Positions 15,761-24,580 of a stretch of DNA of 35,498 nt are shown here, in pieces (position 1 is the stretch's first letter; each line of letters begins with the position of its first letter). The stretch covers positions 1-35,498 of the forward strand of contig CAZNYF010000010.1 of the NCBI GenBank assembly GCA_964577195.1, read 5' to 3'. A model generated the notes under the pieces. The model was not told where the DNA came from. It made no database searches and saw only the letters and a list, made by a program, of their open reading frames with translations. The position numbers and the translations under genes are program-made. The stretch is from HyVt-560 sp964577195. Its GTDB lineage: Bacteria; Pseudomonadota; Gammaproteobacteria; UWMA-0217.

Positions 15761-15789
15761 TTGATAAATGGTAAATCTCGTTATATATG
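15761..15789 (+). promoter_or_regulatory. Probable promoter of ppk2
   Basis: TTGATA (15761-15766), a 17-base spacer and TATATG (15784-15789), about 55 bases before the ppk2 start. The -35 matches the consensus at five of six positions. Confidence 0.45.
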
Positions 15790-15844
15790 AATGAGGTATA
15801 CTATCTTTTTGAGAGATTTGGTTGAGGAATTAAGGGTTACCCCC

Positions 15845-16780
15845 ATGACAGACAATAGTTCGCAAAAAAATGTGGAGCCATTCAAGGTGAAAGTTGGCGA
15901 TGAATCTATGCCGCAAAATGAGTTAATTGAGCGTTATCTGAAGATTAAAGAAAAAAATCTTAAGTTGGGTGCGTTGGTACGCAAGGATAAAAAAGCTATA
16001 CGCAAGTATCGCAAGGAAGAATCGCTTAAACCCTATCAGGCAGAATTGATTCAGATGCAAAGGTATCTGGAACGCACAAATAAGAAAATGATCATCTTGT
16101 TTGAGGGTCGTGATGCGTCTGGTAAAGGTGGAACTATTCGACGTGTGACCCGCTATATGAACGAAAAACACTACCGGATTGTTGCTTTAGGTAAGCCAAC
16201 TGAGGAGCAGCGCACGCAATGGTTTTTCCAGAAGTATGTGGCGCAATTTCCAACCGGTGGTGAAGTCGTATTATTTGATCGTAGTTGGTATAACCGGGCA
16301 ATGGTGGAGCCGGTATTTGGATTTTGTACGGCTGAGGAATACAAACACTTTATGAAGGGTGTTATTGGTTTTGAAAAAGATCTTGTTCGTCAGGGTACGA
16401 TTTTAGTGAAGCTCTATTTTAGTGTGGATAAGGAAGAGCAAGATCGCCGGTTTTTACGGAGAAAATCAGATCCTCTGCGGCAGTGGAAATTATCGGAAGT
16501 TGACGTGCAGGCGCAAGAACGTTGGGATGATTTTACTCAGGTTAAATATGACATGCTGAGGAAAACCAATACCACTTCAGCACCTTGGACAATTATTCGC
16601 TCTAACAATAAGCATCTAGCGCGTTTAAATGCCATGAAGGTGATACTGAATGCGGTGCCGTATGAACGAGCTGATCCTAAACTGGATTTTGTGCCGGATT
16701 CATCAGTGGTGATTTCTGGCTCTCGCGAAGTTGAGAAAATGGAAGCAGAGCGATTGCGAAAAGGTAAGTTTGTCGGTTAG
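15845..16780 (+). CDS. ppk2: Polyphosphate kinase 2 (PPK2 family)
   Basis: 311 residues from the ATG at 15845, which has AAGGG upstream; an in-frame codon at 15791 has no such site. PPK2 enzymes use polyphosphate to phosphorylate nucleoside diphosphates, or the reverse. Walker A is GRDASGKGG (88-96), then KPTEEQRTQWFFQKYVAQFP, the Walker B/lid region VVLFDRSWYNRAMVEPVFGF, and a basic lid RRFLRRKSDPLRQWKLSE. Single-domain length and the motif set fit class I PPK2, which typically makes GTP or ATP from polyphosphate. Cytoplasmic. It stands alone with its own probable promoter. Confidence 0.9.
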   Translation: MTDNSSQKNVEPFKVKVGDESMPQNELIERYLKIKEKNLKLGALVRKDKKAIRKYRKEESLKPYQAELIQMQRYLERTNKKMIILFEGRDASGKGGTIRRVTRYMNEKHYRIVALGKPTEEQRTQWFFQKYVAQFPTGGEVVLFDRSWYNRAMVEPVFGFCTAEEYKHFMKGVIGFEKDLVRQGTILVKLYFSVDKEEQDRRFLRRKSDPLRQWKLSEVDVQAQERWDDFTQVKYDMLRKTNTTSAPWTIIRSNNKHLARLNAMKVILNAVPYERADPKLDFVPDSSVVISGSREVEKMEAERLRKGKFVG

Positions 16781-16859
16781 ATCAAACCATTTTGTTAAAT
16801 CCATTGGCTTCGATAGATTGGGATGCAGCCTGTATTCCATCGAAATCAAATAAAAAATC

Positions 16860-18179
16860 ATGAGTGATAAGAAATTAAATCAAATTGTCGGCTGGTTTCG
16901 GTCGGCAGCTCCTTATATTAATCGCCATCGAGATAAAACTTTTGTGGTTTATTTCTCTGGTGAAGTGGCGGTGGGTGAAGGCTTTGTCGAGCTCATTCAT
17001 GATCTGGGTTTACTGCATGCTTTGGGTATTAAGCTGGTTCTGGTGCATGGTGCAAGACCACAGATTGAAGCGCGATTAAAACAAGAAGGTTTGTTACCTG
17101 AATATTCCGGGAATTTACGCGTTACAGACGATGAATCGTTGGATGCAGTGCTGGAAGCGGTTGGAAGGTTGCGAGTATTAATTGAAGCGCGGTTGTCCTT
17201 GAGTCTTGATAATACACCCATGTCTGGCAGGCAAATGCGGGTTTGTAGCGGTAATTTTATTTCGGCTCGGCCTTTGGGTATTCGTCAGGGAGTAGATTTT
17301 CAGCACACGGGCGAAGTGAGGAAAGTCGAAACCCAAGCCATTAATAGCCAGTTGAAAAATGGTCAGTGTGTGTTGCTGTCTTCGCTCGGTTATTCACCAA
17401 CAGGCGAGGTGTTTAATTTACGCAGCGAGGAAGTTGCACGTGAAGTGGCGATTGCTCTAAAGGCCGATAAATTAATTATCCTCAGTGAAGAGTCGGTAGC
17501 AGATTCTTTACCGGCACAATTATCTCCTTTGGAGGTAGAGCAGTTACTAGAAACAATGGGTACGCCCAAAAGGCTGGTCAGGAATCTGACTAATGCCGCT
17601 ACTGCTGTGAGCCAGGGTGTTACGCGTTGTCATTTAATTAATCGTCGAATTGACGGTGGCTTGCTGTTGGAATTATTCACACGCGATGGCGTCGGTAGCA
17701 TGATTTGTGAGTCGGGATACGAAGGGCTCCGTGCCGCAACAATTAGCGATGTCGGCGGGATTCTTGAGCTGATTTCACCAATGGAAAACAACGGTACTTT
17801 GGTGCGCCGGTCTCGTGAGCAATTAGAGCTCGACATTAATAATTTTATCGTGATTAAAAGAGATGGCCTGGTGATTGGCTGTGCGGCCATCTATGCATTT
17901 AAAGAAGACTCGATTGCCGAGATTGCTTGCGTCGCTGTACATGAGGATTATCGTAAGAATAATCGTGGTGATTCATTACTAAAATATTTAGAGGCTAGTG
18001 CTAAGAAAAGCGGTATTGATAGATTGTTTTTGCTTTCAACGCACACCATGCACTGGTTTATCGAGCGCGGCTATCAAGTGGGTGAGTTGAACGATCTTCC
18101 CATTGAAAAAGCCAATTTATATAATTACCAGCGGCAGTCAAAAATATTTATTAAAACGCTAGATTCTTCTGTCCGTTAG
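16860..18179 (+). CDS. argA: Amino-acid N-acetyltransferase (N-acetylglutamate synthase) ArgA
   Basis: 439 residues, the classical two-domain ArgA. Residues 1-285 form an amino-acid-kinase-like domain (VVYFSGEVAVGEGF, LVLVHGARPQIEARL, VLLSSLGYSPTGEVFNL), which in this family binds arginine for feedback inhibition. Residues 290-439 form a GNAT domain (IAEIACVAVHEDYRKNNRGDSLLKYL) that moves the acetyl group from acetyl-CoA to glutamate, the first step of arginine synthesis. argC of the same pathway lies about 10 kb downstream. The start has no clear ribosome binding site. Only 12 bases separate it from the following oxidase gene, suggesting co-transcription. Confidence 0.95.
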   Translation: MSDKKLNQIVGWFRSAAPYINRHRDKTFVVYFSGEVAVGEGFVELIHDLGLLHALGIKLVLVHGARPQIEARLKQEGLLPEYSGNLRVTDDESLDAVLEAVGRLRVLIEARLSLSLDNTPMSGRQMRVCSGNFISARPLGIRQGVDFQHTGEVRKVETQAINSQLKNGQCVLLSSLGYSPTGEVFNLRSEEVAREVAIALKADKLIILSEESVADSLPAQLSPLEVEQLLETMGTPKRLVRNLTNAATAVSQGVTRCHLINRRIDGGLLLELFTRDGVGSMICESGYEGLRAATISDVGGILELISPMENNGTLVRRSREQLELDINNFIVIKRDGLVIGCAAIYAFKEDSIAEIACVAVHEDYRKNNRGDSLLKYLEASAKKSGIDRLFLLSTHTMHWFIERGYQVGELNDLPIEKANLYNYQRQSKIFIKTLDSSVR

Positions 18180-18191
18180 CAAATAAAATAA

Positions 18192-19292
18192 ATGGCTACT
18201 GAGCATCATTCGGTCATCATAGTTGGTGCAGGTTTAAGTGGTCTATACGCTGCGTGGCAGCTTCAGCAGAAAAATCAAAATGTACTTGTATTAGAAGCGA
18301 GAAGTCGTACAGGCGGTCGGATTTTGTCACCGTCAATTAGTGACTCACCAGAAAGTTTTGTTGATATGGGGCCAGCCTGGATCTGGCCCGATTTTCAACC
18401 GCGGCTTAAGAATCTATTATTGACGTTAAATGTAGGTTTGTTTAAACAGCATACCGATGGCGATAGGTTGTATGAGCAGGATATAAAAACGCAGCAGCGA
18501 TTTTCCGCTCAATCTTCGCATGAGCAGTCTTTTAGAATTTGTGGTGGTGCGCAGGCATTGATTGATGCGTTACGGGCGGCTTTACCTAAAGCGGCTGTTT
18601 GTTTAAATACCCAGGTAACCGAGATTGAAAAACAATCTATAGATGCTGATGCTGCTTTAACGATTAAGGCGACACAAAATAAAACCGTTCTCTGGTATAG
18701 CGCTGATAAAGTCATGCTGGCTTTGCCGCCACGTATTGCACAGCAGTCGTTAAGATTTAACCCATCACTGGATGCAGATACTACTCAGCTTTGGCAAAGT
18801 ACTCCGACGTGGATGGCAGGCTTTTGTAAAATTGTTTTTGTGTATGAAAAGCCTTTTTGGCGTGTGCAAGGTTTGTCAGGAGAGGTTTTTAGTCAACACG
18901 GCCCGTTGTCAGAGATTTATGACGGTTCGCCTGTTGGCGAAGAAAAATTCGCGTTAACATCGTTTGTTAAATTAAATGCGCGGCAACGCAAACAGATTGA
19001 TTTTGATCAACTGCTGAAAATGGCGATGGCACAGTTAAAGCGATTGTTCGGAGACGCTAGTCAGAATGTTCTCGATGTGCAATTCAAAGACTGGAGCGAC
19101 GATAAACAAACGTCGACCCCGCTTGATTTAAATGCTGCCCGGCAACATCCTCAATACCCTCCAGATGCGCCGCGAGATTTATGGAATGGCCGAATATTAT
19201 TGGCTGGAACGGAAGTTGCTCGGGATCACGGCGGCTACCTCGAGGGTGCGTTGGAAAGTGTTGATGAGGTGCTTTCTTTGGGTTCATCTTGA
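18192..19292 (+). CDS. FAD-dependent amine oxidase family protein
   Basis: 366 residues. A Rossmann dinucleotide fold starts at once: VIIVGAGLSGL (8-18) with the GxGxxG pattern, then LVLEARSRTGGRI, the flavin monoamine oxidase signature. The substrate domain lies in the middle (MGPAWIWPDFQP ... FRICGGAQALIDAL), and the C-terminal FAD motif is GRILLAGTEVARDHGGYLEGALES. It should oxidise an amine or a related substrate with FAD, giving peroxide; the substrate cannot be told. No signal peptide, so cytoplasmic. Shorter than plant or animal MAO (about 450-520 residues). It follows argA by 12 bases and may share its mRNA, though no pathway link is evident. Confidence 0.85.
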   Translation: MATEHHSVIIVGAGLSGLYAAWQLQQKNQNVLVLEARSRTGGRILSPSISDSPESFVDMGPAWIWPDFQPRLKNLLLTLNVGLFKQHTDGDRLYEQDIKTQQRFSAQSSHEQSFRICGGAQALIDALRAALPKAAVCLNTQVTEIEKQSIDADAALTIKATQNKTVLWYSADKVMLALPPRIAQQSLRFNPSLDADTTQLWQSTPTWMAGFCKIVFVYEKPFWRVQGLSGEVFSQHGPLSEIYDGSPVGEEKFALTSFVKLNARQRKQIDFDQLLKMAMAQLKRLFGDASQNVLDVQFKDWSDDKQTSTPLDLNAARQHPQYPPDAPRDLWNGRILLAGTEVARDHGGYLEGALESVDEVLSLGSS

Positions 19293-19367
19293 ACCGGCGT
19301 CGGCAGATTGTTTCTATCTCTAGCTCATTCCTATATCCTCTGTCCTCTTTCAAATCCCGCTGATTCA

Positions 19368-20000
19368 ATGCTCGAACGAGACTATATCCCCATTGGTAAA
19401 CGCTTCCGTAATTTTCTGCCTGTTGTAGTGGACGTGGAAACGGGTGGGTTTAATCACCAGACTGATGCGTTACTGCAAGTAGCTGCGGTGACTTTACGCA
19501 TGGATACGCGCGGCTTGCTGCATCGAGATCAGACCGTGACGGATCATGTTGAGCCATTTCCCGGTTCAAATCTTGAGCCAGAATCTCTGAAAATTAACGG
19601 CATCGACCCTGGCCACCCCCTGCGGATGGCAGTGACCGAAGAACAGGCATTGCGCAGTGTCTTTAAAGTAGTCCGCCGCGAGCTAAAGGCAAACGAATGT
19701 ACACGTGCCATTTTGGTTGGGCATAACGCAGCATTTGATCTGAATTTTATCAATGCTGCGGTTGAGCGTATCGGTATCAAACGTAATCCTTTTCATCCCT
19801 TCAGCACTTTCGATACAGTATCGCTCTCTGGTTTGGCATTCGGGCAGACTGTGTTGGCACGAGCGGTCGATGCGGCTCGGCTGGGCTGGGAGGCGGAAGA
19901 GGCGCATTCAGCTATTTATGATGCTGAAAAAACGGCCGATTTGTTTTGCAACATTGTTAATCGCTGGCATCATGCCGATGGGCCATTTCAGGGAATGTAG
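19368..20000 (+). CDS. rnt: Ribonuclease T
   Basis: 210 residues from the ATG at 19368; the frame stays open to 19308 but the upstream part does not look coding. DEDD exonuclease motifs: VVVDVETGGFN (Asp22, Glu24), HNAAFDLNFINAA, and HSAIYDAEKTADLF. Long stretches follow E. coli RNase T closely in pattern (HVEPF, NGIDP, RNPFHPFSTFDT, FCNIVNRW). It is a 3'-5' exoribonuclease that trims CCA turnover products and the 3' ends of tRNA, 5S and 23S rRNA, and acts as a dimer in the cytoplasm. Stand-alone gene. Confidence 0.95.
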   Translation: MLERDYIPIGKRFRNFLPVVVDVETGGFNHQTDALLQVAAVTLRMDTRGLLHRDQTVTDHVEPFPGSNLEPESLKINGIDPGHPLRMAVTEEQALRSVFKVVRRELKANECTRAILVGHNAAFDLNFINAAVERIGIKRNPFHPFSTFDTVSLSGLAFGQTVLARAVDAARLGWEAEEAHSAIYDAEKTADLFCNIVNRWHHADGPFQGM

Positions 20001-20084
20001 AGCGAGTCTTCCGTGCAACCCCTGTATTTCCTAAATTCTTACGCCAGGTTTATCCTGTCATATACCCCATTATTTCCTACATAA

Positions 20085-20158
20085 ATGCGTGATCTTCGTG
20101 TTATTGCGTGGTAAATTGGTGAACTTTTCGTGGGGAGTTTCGGTATTGCCCGAAAAGT
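20085..20158 (+). promoter_or_regulatory. Possible ilvI leader: short Leu/Val/Ile peptide and alternative hairpins
   Basis: A nine-codon ORF at 20085-20114 reads MRDLRVIAW and so includes Leu, Val and Ile, the end products of the pathway. After it, ACTTTTCG (20123-20130) can pair with CGAAAAGT (20151-20158), while TTTCGG (20138-20143) can pair with CCGAAA (20150-20155). The two helices share the same 3' arm and exclude each other. The peptide has no ribosome binding site and no T-run follows, so attenuation is only a guess. Confidence 0.3.
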
Positions 20159-20199
20159 CCTTTATATTCAGTCATTTATAACGTGTTGGGAGTTAAATC

Positions 20200-21891
20200 G
20201 TGGAGCTGACGGGCGCTGAGATATTTGTTCGTTGTTTGGTAGAGGAAGGTGTTGACCGCATCTTTGGCTATCCGGGCGGCGCTGTGCTGTTTCTTTACGA
20301 TGCGCTGGACAAGCAGGAAGAGGTCAAGCATGTACTGGTTCGCCATGAGCAGGGCGCTATTCATGCGGCAGAAGGCTATGCAAAATCTTCTGAAAAACCG
20401 GGGGTTGCCCTGGTTACTTCCGGGCCGGGCGCAACCAATGCGATTACGGGAATTGCCGACGCATATATGGATTCGGTTCCGCTGGTGGTTTTCACCGGAC
20501 AGGTGCCACAGCAATTAATTGGTAACGATGCCTTTCAGGAAGTGGACACCGTTGGCATTACGCGCCCCTGCGTTAAACATAATTTTTTGGTTAAGAATGT
20601 TGAAGACTTGGCGTCTACCATTAAGAAGGCATTTTATTTAGCGACTTCTGGCCGGCCCGGGCCTGTGGTTGTAGATATTCCCAAAGACCTCACTTATACC
20701 AAAACCGAATTCAGCTACCCTGAAAAAGTTGAAATCCGTTCATATAACCCACCTGAGACCGGTAATTCAGGGCAGATTCGGCGTGCTGTAGAGCTTATCC
20801 TCAAATCTGAAAAGCCGATTGTTTATTCTGGTGGCGGAGTTGTTTTGGGTAATGCCAGCGAATTGCTCAGAGAATTTACCCGCGAGTTAGGTTTTCCCAT
20901 TACCAATACTTTAATGGGGCTCGGTGCTTATCCCGCAACGGATAATTTGTTTCTCGGCATGTTGGGAATGCACGGTACTTACGAAGCCAATTTGGCAATG
21001 CACAATGCGGATCTTGTGATCGCAATTGGTGCTCGATTTGATGATCGGGTGACAGGCAATATCGACAAGTTTTGCCCGTACGCAAAATTCATTCATATTG
21101 ATGTTGACCCTGCGTCTATTTCCAAAAATGTCAAAGCTGATGTACCTATTATTGGCCAGGTTGATCCGGTGTTACGCGCGCTGACTTCCGAAATTCGTCT
21201 GCAAGATAAAAGCCAGTTTGCGAACATCGATAACTGGTGGAAGCAAGTAGAAGAATGGCGGAGTGTCGATTGCCTTAAATATGATCGAGACAGTGGCACC
21301 ATCAAGCCGCAATTTGTAGTTGAAAAACTTTATGAAGTGACTTCGGGTAATGCTTTTATCACTTCTGATGTGGGCCAGCACCAGATGTTTGCCGCACAAT
21401 ATTATAAATTTGATGAGCCACGCCGCTGGATTAATTCAGGCGGACTCGGAACCATGGGGTTTGGTTTGCCTGCGGCGATGGGTGTGCAATTTGCCAATCC
21501 GGATGCAACGGTAGCTTGCGTGACGGGCGAGGGTAGTATTCAAATGAATATTCAGGAACTAGCCACCTGTTTTCAATATCAACTGCCGATTAAAGTGATT
21601 AATTTGAACAACCGTTTTCTGGGGATGGTGCGTCAGTGGCAGGAGTTTTTCTATGAAAAGCGCTATGCCATGTCCTATATGGATTCATTACCTGACTTTG
21701 TAAAATTGGCAGAAGCTTATGGTCACGTCGGTATGAAAATAGAAGACCCTGCGGACGTTGAAGATGCGTTAAAGGAAGCCTTCGCCATGAAAGATAAATT
21801 GGTGTTTATCGATTTTATAACTGACCAGGAAGAGAATGTTTACCCAATGATTCCTTCGGGTGCTGGTCATGCGGAAATGATTCTGGGATAG
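20200..21891 (+). CDS. ilvI: Acetolactate synthase large subunit
   Basis: 563 residues from a GTG with GGGAG upstream. It joins two pyruvate (or pyruvate and 2-oxobutyrate) to make acetolactate, the first shared step to Val, Leu and Ile, using ThDP, Mg and FAD. ThDP features: catalytic Glu50 (VRHEQGAIHAAEGYA), and the GDG-type metal motif as GEGSIQMN ... NLNNRFLGMVRQW, with Glu in place of Asp as in Pseudomonas-type enzymes. FGYPGGAV and DVGQHQMFAAQYY are signature stretches. It forms an operon with ilvH (two-base gap) and then ilvC. The upstream 200 bases may hold a leader. Confidence 0.96.
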   Translation: MELTGAEIFVRCLVEEGVDRIFGYPGGAVLFLYDALDKQEEVKHVLVRHEQGAIHAAEGYAKSSEKPGVALVTSGPGATNAITGIADAYMDSVPLVVFTGQVPQQLIGNDAFQEVDTVGITRPCVKHNFLVKNVEDLASTIKKAFYLATSGRPGPVVVDIPKDLTYTKTEFSYPEKVEIRSYNPPETGNSGQIRRAVELILKSEKPIVYSGGGVVLGNASELLREFTRELGFPITNTLMGLGAYPATDNLFLGMLGMHGTYEANLAMHNADLVIAIGARFDDRVTGNIDKFCPYAKFIHIDVDPASISKNVKADVPIIGQVDPVLRALTSEIRLQDKSQFANIDNWWKQVEEWRSVDCLKYDRDSGTIKPQFVVEKLYEVTSGNAFITSDVGQHQMFAAQYYKFDEPRRWINSGGLGTMGFGLPAAMGVQFANPDATVACVTGEGSIQMNIQELATCFQYQLPIKVINLNNRFLGMVRQWQEFFYEKRYAMSYMDSLPDFVKLAEAYGHVGMKIEDPADVEDALKEAFAMKDKLVFIDFITDQEENVYPMIPSGAGHAEMILG

Positions 21892-21893
21892 AG

Positions 21894-22385
21894 ATGCGAC
21901 ATATTATTTCAATTTTGATGGAAAACGAATCGGGTGCACTCTCCAGAGTTGCCGGGTTATTTTCGGCGCGTGGCTATAATATCGAGTCACTGAGCGTGGC
22001 TGCCACAGATGATCCGACGTTATCGCGTTTGTCGCTAGTGACAACGGGTTCTGATGAAATTGTCGAACAAATTATAAAACAACTTAACAAATTGATTGAT
22101 GTCGTTAAGTTGATGGATCTTACCGAGCACGAACATATTGAGCGCGAGCTAATGCTGGTTAAATTTCAGGTAGATACCAGTCAGCGCCAGCAGGTAAAAG
22201 AAATGGCAGATATATTTAATGCCACCATCATCGACGTCTCGCCAACCTGTTACACAGTGCAGTTGACGGCGAACGGCAAAAAACTTAAATCATTTCTTGA
22301 TGCGATTAAACCTATTCCTGTGCTAGAAATTGTGCGTTCTGGCTCTCTGGGAATAGCGCGAGGCGATATTTCACTCAAACTCTAA
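21894..22385 (+). CDS. ilvH: Acetolactate synthase small (regulatory) subunit
   Basis: 163 residues. An N-terminal ACT domain (RHIISILMENESGALSRVAG, FSARGYNIESLSV) binds valine for feedback inhibition; the C-terminal half (ERELMLVKFQ...) contacts and activates the large subunit. Length equals E. coli IlvH. It begins two bases after the ilvI stop, so translation is coupled. Confidence 0.96.
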   Translation: MRHIISILMENESGALSRVAGLFSARGYNIESLSVAATDDPTLSRLSLVTTGSDEIVEQIIKQLNKLIDVVKLMDLTEHEHIERELMLVKFQVDTSQRQQVKEMADIFNATIIDVSPTCYTVQLTANGKKLKSFLDAIKPIPVLEIVRSGSLGIARGDISLKL

Positions 22386-22442
22386 ATTCTTTTTTTACTA
22401 TTATTACTTCTAATTTTGCAAGCTTAAGGACACATACACACC

Positions 22443-23471
22443 ATGATGAATATCTACTACGATAAAGATGCTGATCTGAGCATTATTCAAAATAAAAAAG
22501 TCACCATTGTTGGCTACGGTTCACAAGGGCATGCACATGCCAATAACCTCAAAGAATCTGGTGTGGATGTTACTGTTGCATTACGTGATGGTTCCGCTTC
22601 TGCTGAAAAAGCAAAAGATGCAGGCTTAAATGTTGCGCCGATTGAAGTCGCGGTAAAAGATGCCGACGTGGTGATGATTCTTGCACCCGATGAGCATCAG
22701 GCTATTTTATATCGTCGCTTGCTTGCGGAAAATATGAAGCAAGGTGCTGCACTAGCATTTGCACATGGTTTTAATATTCACTATGAGCAAATCGTGCCGC
22801 GCGAAGATCTGGATGTGATTATGATCGCGCCAAAAGGGCCGGGACATTTAGTGCGTTCAACCTATACGGAAGGTCGTGGTGTACCGAGTTTAATTGCTGT
22901 CAGTCAGGATGCTTCAGGTCAAGCCCGTGAAATTGCGCTGTCTTATGCATCAGCTAACGGTGGTGGCCGAGCGGGAATTATCGAAACCAGTTTTCAGGAA
23001 GAAACCGAGACGGATCTTTTTGGTGAGCAAGCGGTGCTTTGTGGTGGTACTACAGCGCTGGTTCAAGCAGGGTTTGAGACGCTGGTTGAAGCAGGGTACG
23101 CGCCGGAAATGGCTTATTTCGAATGTCTGCATGAGCTTAAATTAATTGTAGATTTAATGTATGAAGGCGGTATCGCTAACATGCGTTATTCAATCTCCAA
23201 TACTGCAGAATACGGAGATTTAACGCGTGGGCCGCGTATTGTTAATGCCGATACCAAAGCAGAAATGAAAAAGATTCTTACCGAAATTCAAAATGGTGAG
23301 TTTGCCCGAGAATTTATTACCGAGAGTATGTCTGGCAACGCAACCATGAAGGCGAAACGTCGTTTAGGTCGTGAGCATCAAATCGAAGAAGTCGGTGGTC
23401 GTCTGCGTGGAATGATGGCGTGGATTGGTGACAATAAGCTGGTTGATAAGTCTAAAACCAGCGGAGAGTAA
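22443..23471 (+). CDS. ilvC: Ketol-acid reductoisomerase (class I)
   Basis: 342 residues, the short class I form. It converts acetolactate to dihydroxy-isovalerate with NADPH and Mg. An N-terminal Rossmann fold (VTIVGYGSQGHAHANNLKESG) and the loop VALRDGSAS set NADPH preference. The C-terminal knotted helical domain carries the Mg ligands in EETETDLFGEQAVLCGG and YFECLHELKLIVDLMYEGG. TAAGGA lies before the ATG pair at 22443/22446; either could start. Third gene of ilvIHC; a terminator follows. Confidence 0.96.
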   Translation: MMNIYYDKDADLSIIQNKKVTIVGYGSQGHAHANNLKESGVDVTVALRDGSASAEKAKDAGLNVAPIEVAVKDADVVMILAPDEHQAILYRRLLAENMKQGAALAFAHGFNIHYEQIVPREDLDVIMIAPKGPGHLVRSTYTEGRGVPSLIAVSQDASGQAREIALSYASANGGGRAGIIETSFQEETETDLFGEQAVLCGGTTALVQAGFETLVEAGYAPEMAYFECLHELKLIVDLMYEGGIANMRYSISNTAEYGDLTRGPRIVNADTKAEMKKILTEIQNGEFAREFITESMSGNATMKAKRRLGREHQIEEVGGRLRGMMAWIGDNKLVDKSKTSGE

Positions 23472-23486
23472 GTAGTTATAAAGAGT

Positions 23487-23541
23487 CGCAGATCGCGCAA
23501 TCTTCTTGAAAAAGTTTGCGTAATCTGTGGTTAATTTTTTT
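23487..23541 (+). terminator. Terminator after ilvC
   Basis: CGCAGATCGCGCAA (23487-23500) pairs with TTGCGTAATCTGTG (23516-23529) over 13 of 14 positions including two G-T pairs, with a 15-base loop, then TTAATTTTTTT. It separates ilvIHC from pssA, which may be reached by read-through. Confidence 0.6.
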
Positions 23542-23569
23542 AGAAAATAAAGCAGTAAGAGAATAGTTT

Positions 23570-24328
23570 ATGGCTGCACCGGAAAATAAGGAAAAGCCCC
23601 GCTCCAGAGGGATTTATCTGCTGCCTAATCTATTCACAACCGCAGCGATGTTTGCGGGTTTCTACGCGATAATTGCAGCGCAGTCTGGCCGTTTTCACAC
23701 GGCGGCATTTGCCATTTTTATGGCGATGTTACTTGATACCATTGATGGCCGTGTCGCCAGAATGACCAATACTCAAACTGAATTTGGCGCACAGCTGGAT
23801 AGCCTTTCGGATCTGATTTCGTTTGGCCTTGCGCCTGCCTTGGTGATGTACAACTGGTCACTTGTTTACATCAATGATGTCGGTCCAGGCTGGGCAAAAC
23901 TGGGCTGGTTGGCGGCATTTTTCTATACCGTTTCAGCGGCTATGAGACTAGCCCGTTTTAATGCTAACCCAGAAGAAGATAAACACCATTTTATTGGCTT
24001 GCCCAGCCCGACGGCCGCGGCCATTGTGATTGGAGTTGTGTGGATTGGTTATGACATGGGCGTTTCAGGTGAGTCTGTACGTTTTCTGGCAATGTTTGTG
24101 ACCTTGGCGACCGCAGCATTGATGGTTAGCAATATCCGCTATCAAACATTTAAAGATATAGATTACCGGCATAAAGTCCCCTTTATGGGAGTGCTCGTTG
24201 CTGTTTTTATACTTATTTTTGTGGCATTTGATCCACCCAAAGTTCTGTTTGCCGGATTTTTGATCTACACCATTTATAGCCCCGTTGCTGCATTGCGGCG
24301 CTGGCAAAAACGTGACAAGCATTCTTAA
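23570..24328 (+). CDS. pssA: CDP-diacylglycerol-serine O-phosphatidyltransferase
   Basis: 252 residues, an integral membrane enzyme with about six to eight helices. The CDP-alcohol phosphotransferase motif DGx2ARx8Gx3Dx3D is intact: DGRVAR, then G, D and D in FGAQLDSLSD, with residues near 62-86. It makes phosphatidylserine from CDP-diacylglycerol and serine, the route to phosphatidylethanolamine. This is the membrane-embedded type II (Bacillus/Pseudomonas-like) enzyme, not the peripheral E. coli PssA. It sits downstream of ilvC, as in Pseudomonas. A basic N-terminus (NKEKPRSRGIY) precedes the first span. Confidence 0.92.
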   Translation: MAAPENKEKPRSRGIYLLPNLFTTAAMFAGFYAIIAAQSGRFHTAAFAIFMAMLLDTIDGRVARMTNTQTEFGAQLDSLSDLISFGLAPALVMYNWSLVYINDVGPGWAKLGWLAAFFYTVSAAMRLARFNANPEEDKHHFIGLPSPTAAAIVIGVVWIGYDMGVSGESVRFLAMFVTLATAALMVSNIRYQTFKDIDYRHKVPFMGVLVAVFILIFVAFDPPKVLFAGFLIYTIYSPVAALRRWQKRDKHS

Positions 24329-24342
24329 ATTCTAATTCTGAC

Positions 24343-24371
24343 TTGGACTTTGATTAATTCCGCGCTATAGT
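24343..24371 (+). promoter_or_regulatory. Promoter of leuA and its leader
   Basis: TTGGAC (24343-24348), a 17-base spacer, and TATAGT (24366-24371). A start site seven bases after the -10 falls on the A of the leader ATG at 24378. Confidence 0.65.
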
Positions 24372-24377
24372 CGATTC

Positions 24378-24488
24378 ATGTCGCACACATTCTCACATCA
24401 AAGTTTCCAGGTAGCTGCAAAGCGCAGCCTGACTTTGCGTGCACAACTTAATCTGCTCTTAAATCTACTGCTGCCGCTGCGCGGCTAA
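24378..24488 (+). CDS. leuL: Leucine-rich leader peptide ahead of leuA
   Basis: 36 codons, with ten Leu, eight of them in the last third: LNLLLNLLLPLRG then stop. All six Leu codons are used (CTG, TTG, CTT, CTC, TTA, CTA), so shortage of any Leu-tRNA would stall the ribosome. The N-terminal part (MSHTFSHQSFQVAAKRS) is hydrophilic. The ATG lies at the predicted transcription start, so it may be read from a leaderless mRNA; there is no ribosome binding site. A small hairpin GCCGC-TGC-GCGGC (24473-24485) spans the final codons, and GCCT-GGCG-AGGC follows just past the stop, but there is no T-run before leuA. Control by leucine supply is very likely, by translation-linked folding rather than classical termination. 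Leu-leader peptides ahead of leuA are known in many proteobacteria. Confidence 0.75.
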   Translation: MSHTFSHQSFQVAAKRSLTLRAQLNLLLNLLLPLRG

Positions 24489-24580
24489 TAATAAGGCCTG
24501 GCGAGGCGCACACGCATTTCAGTAGATGTAACTAACCTAGTTTTAAACCATAATACGATTCTCTTATGGAGCAGATTGCA

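Noticed and set aside
16810..16846. Hairpin TTCGAT / ATCGAA between ppk2 and argA
   Set aside because: Imperfect stem with a large interior loop and no T-run, so neither terminator nor known regulatory RNA is supported.
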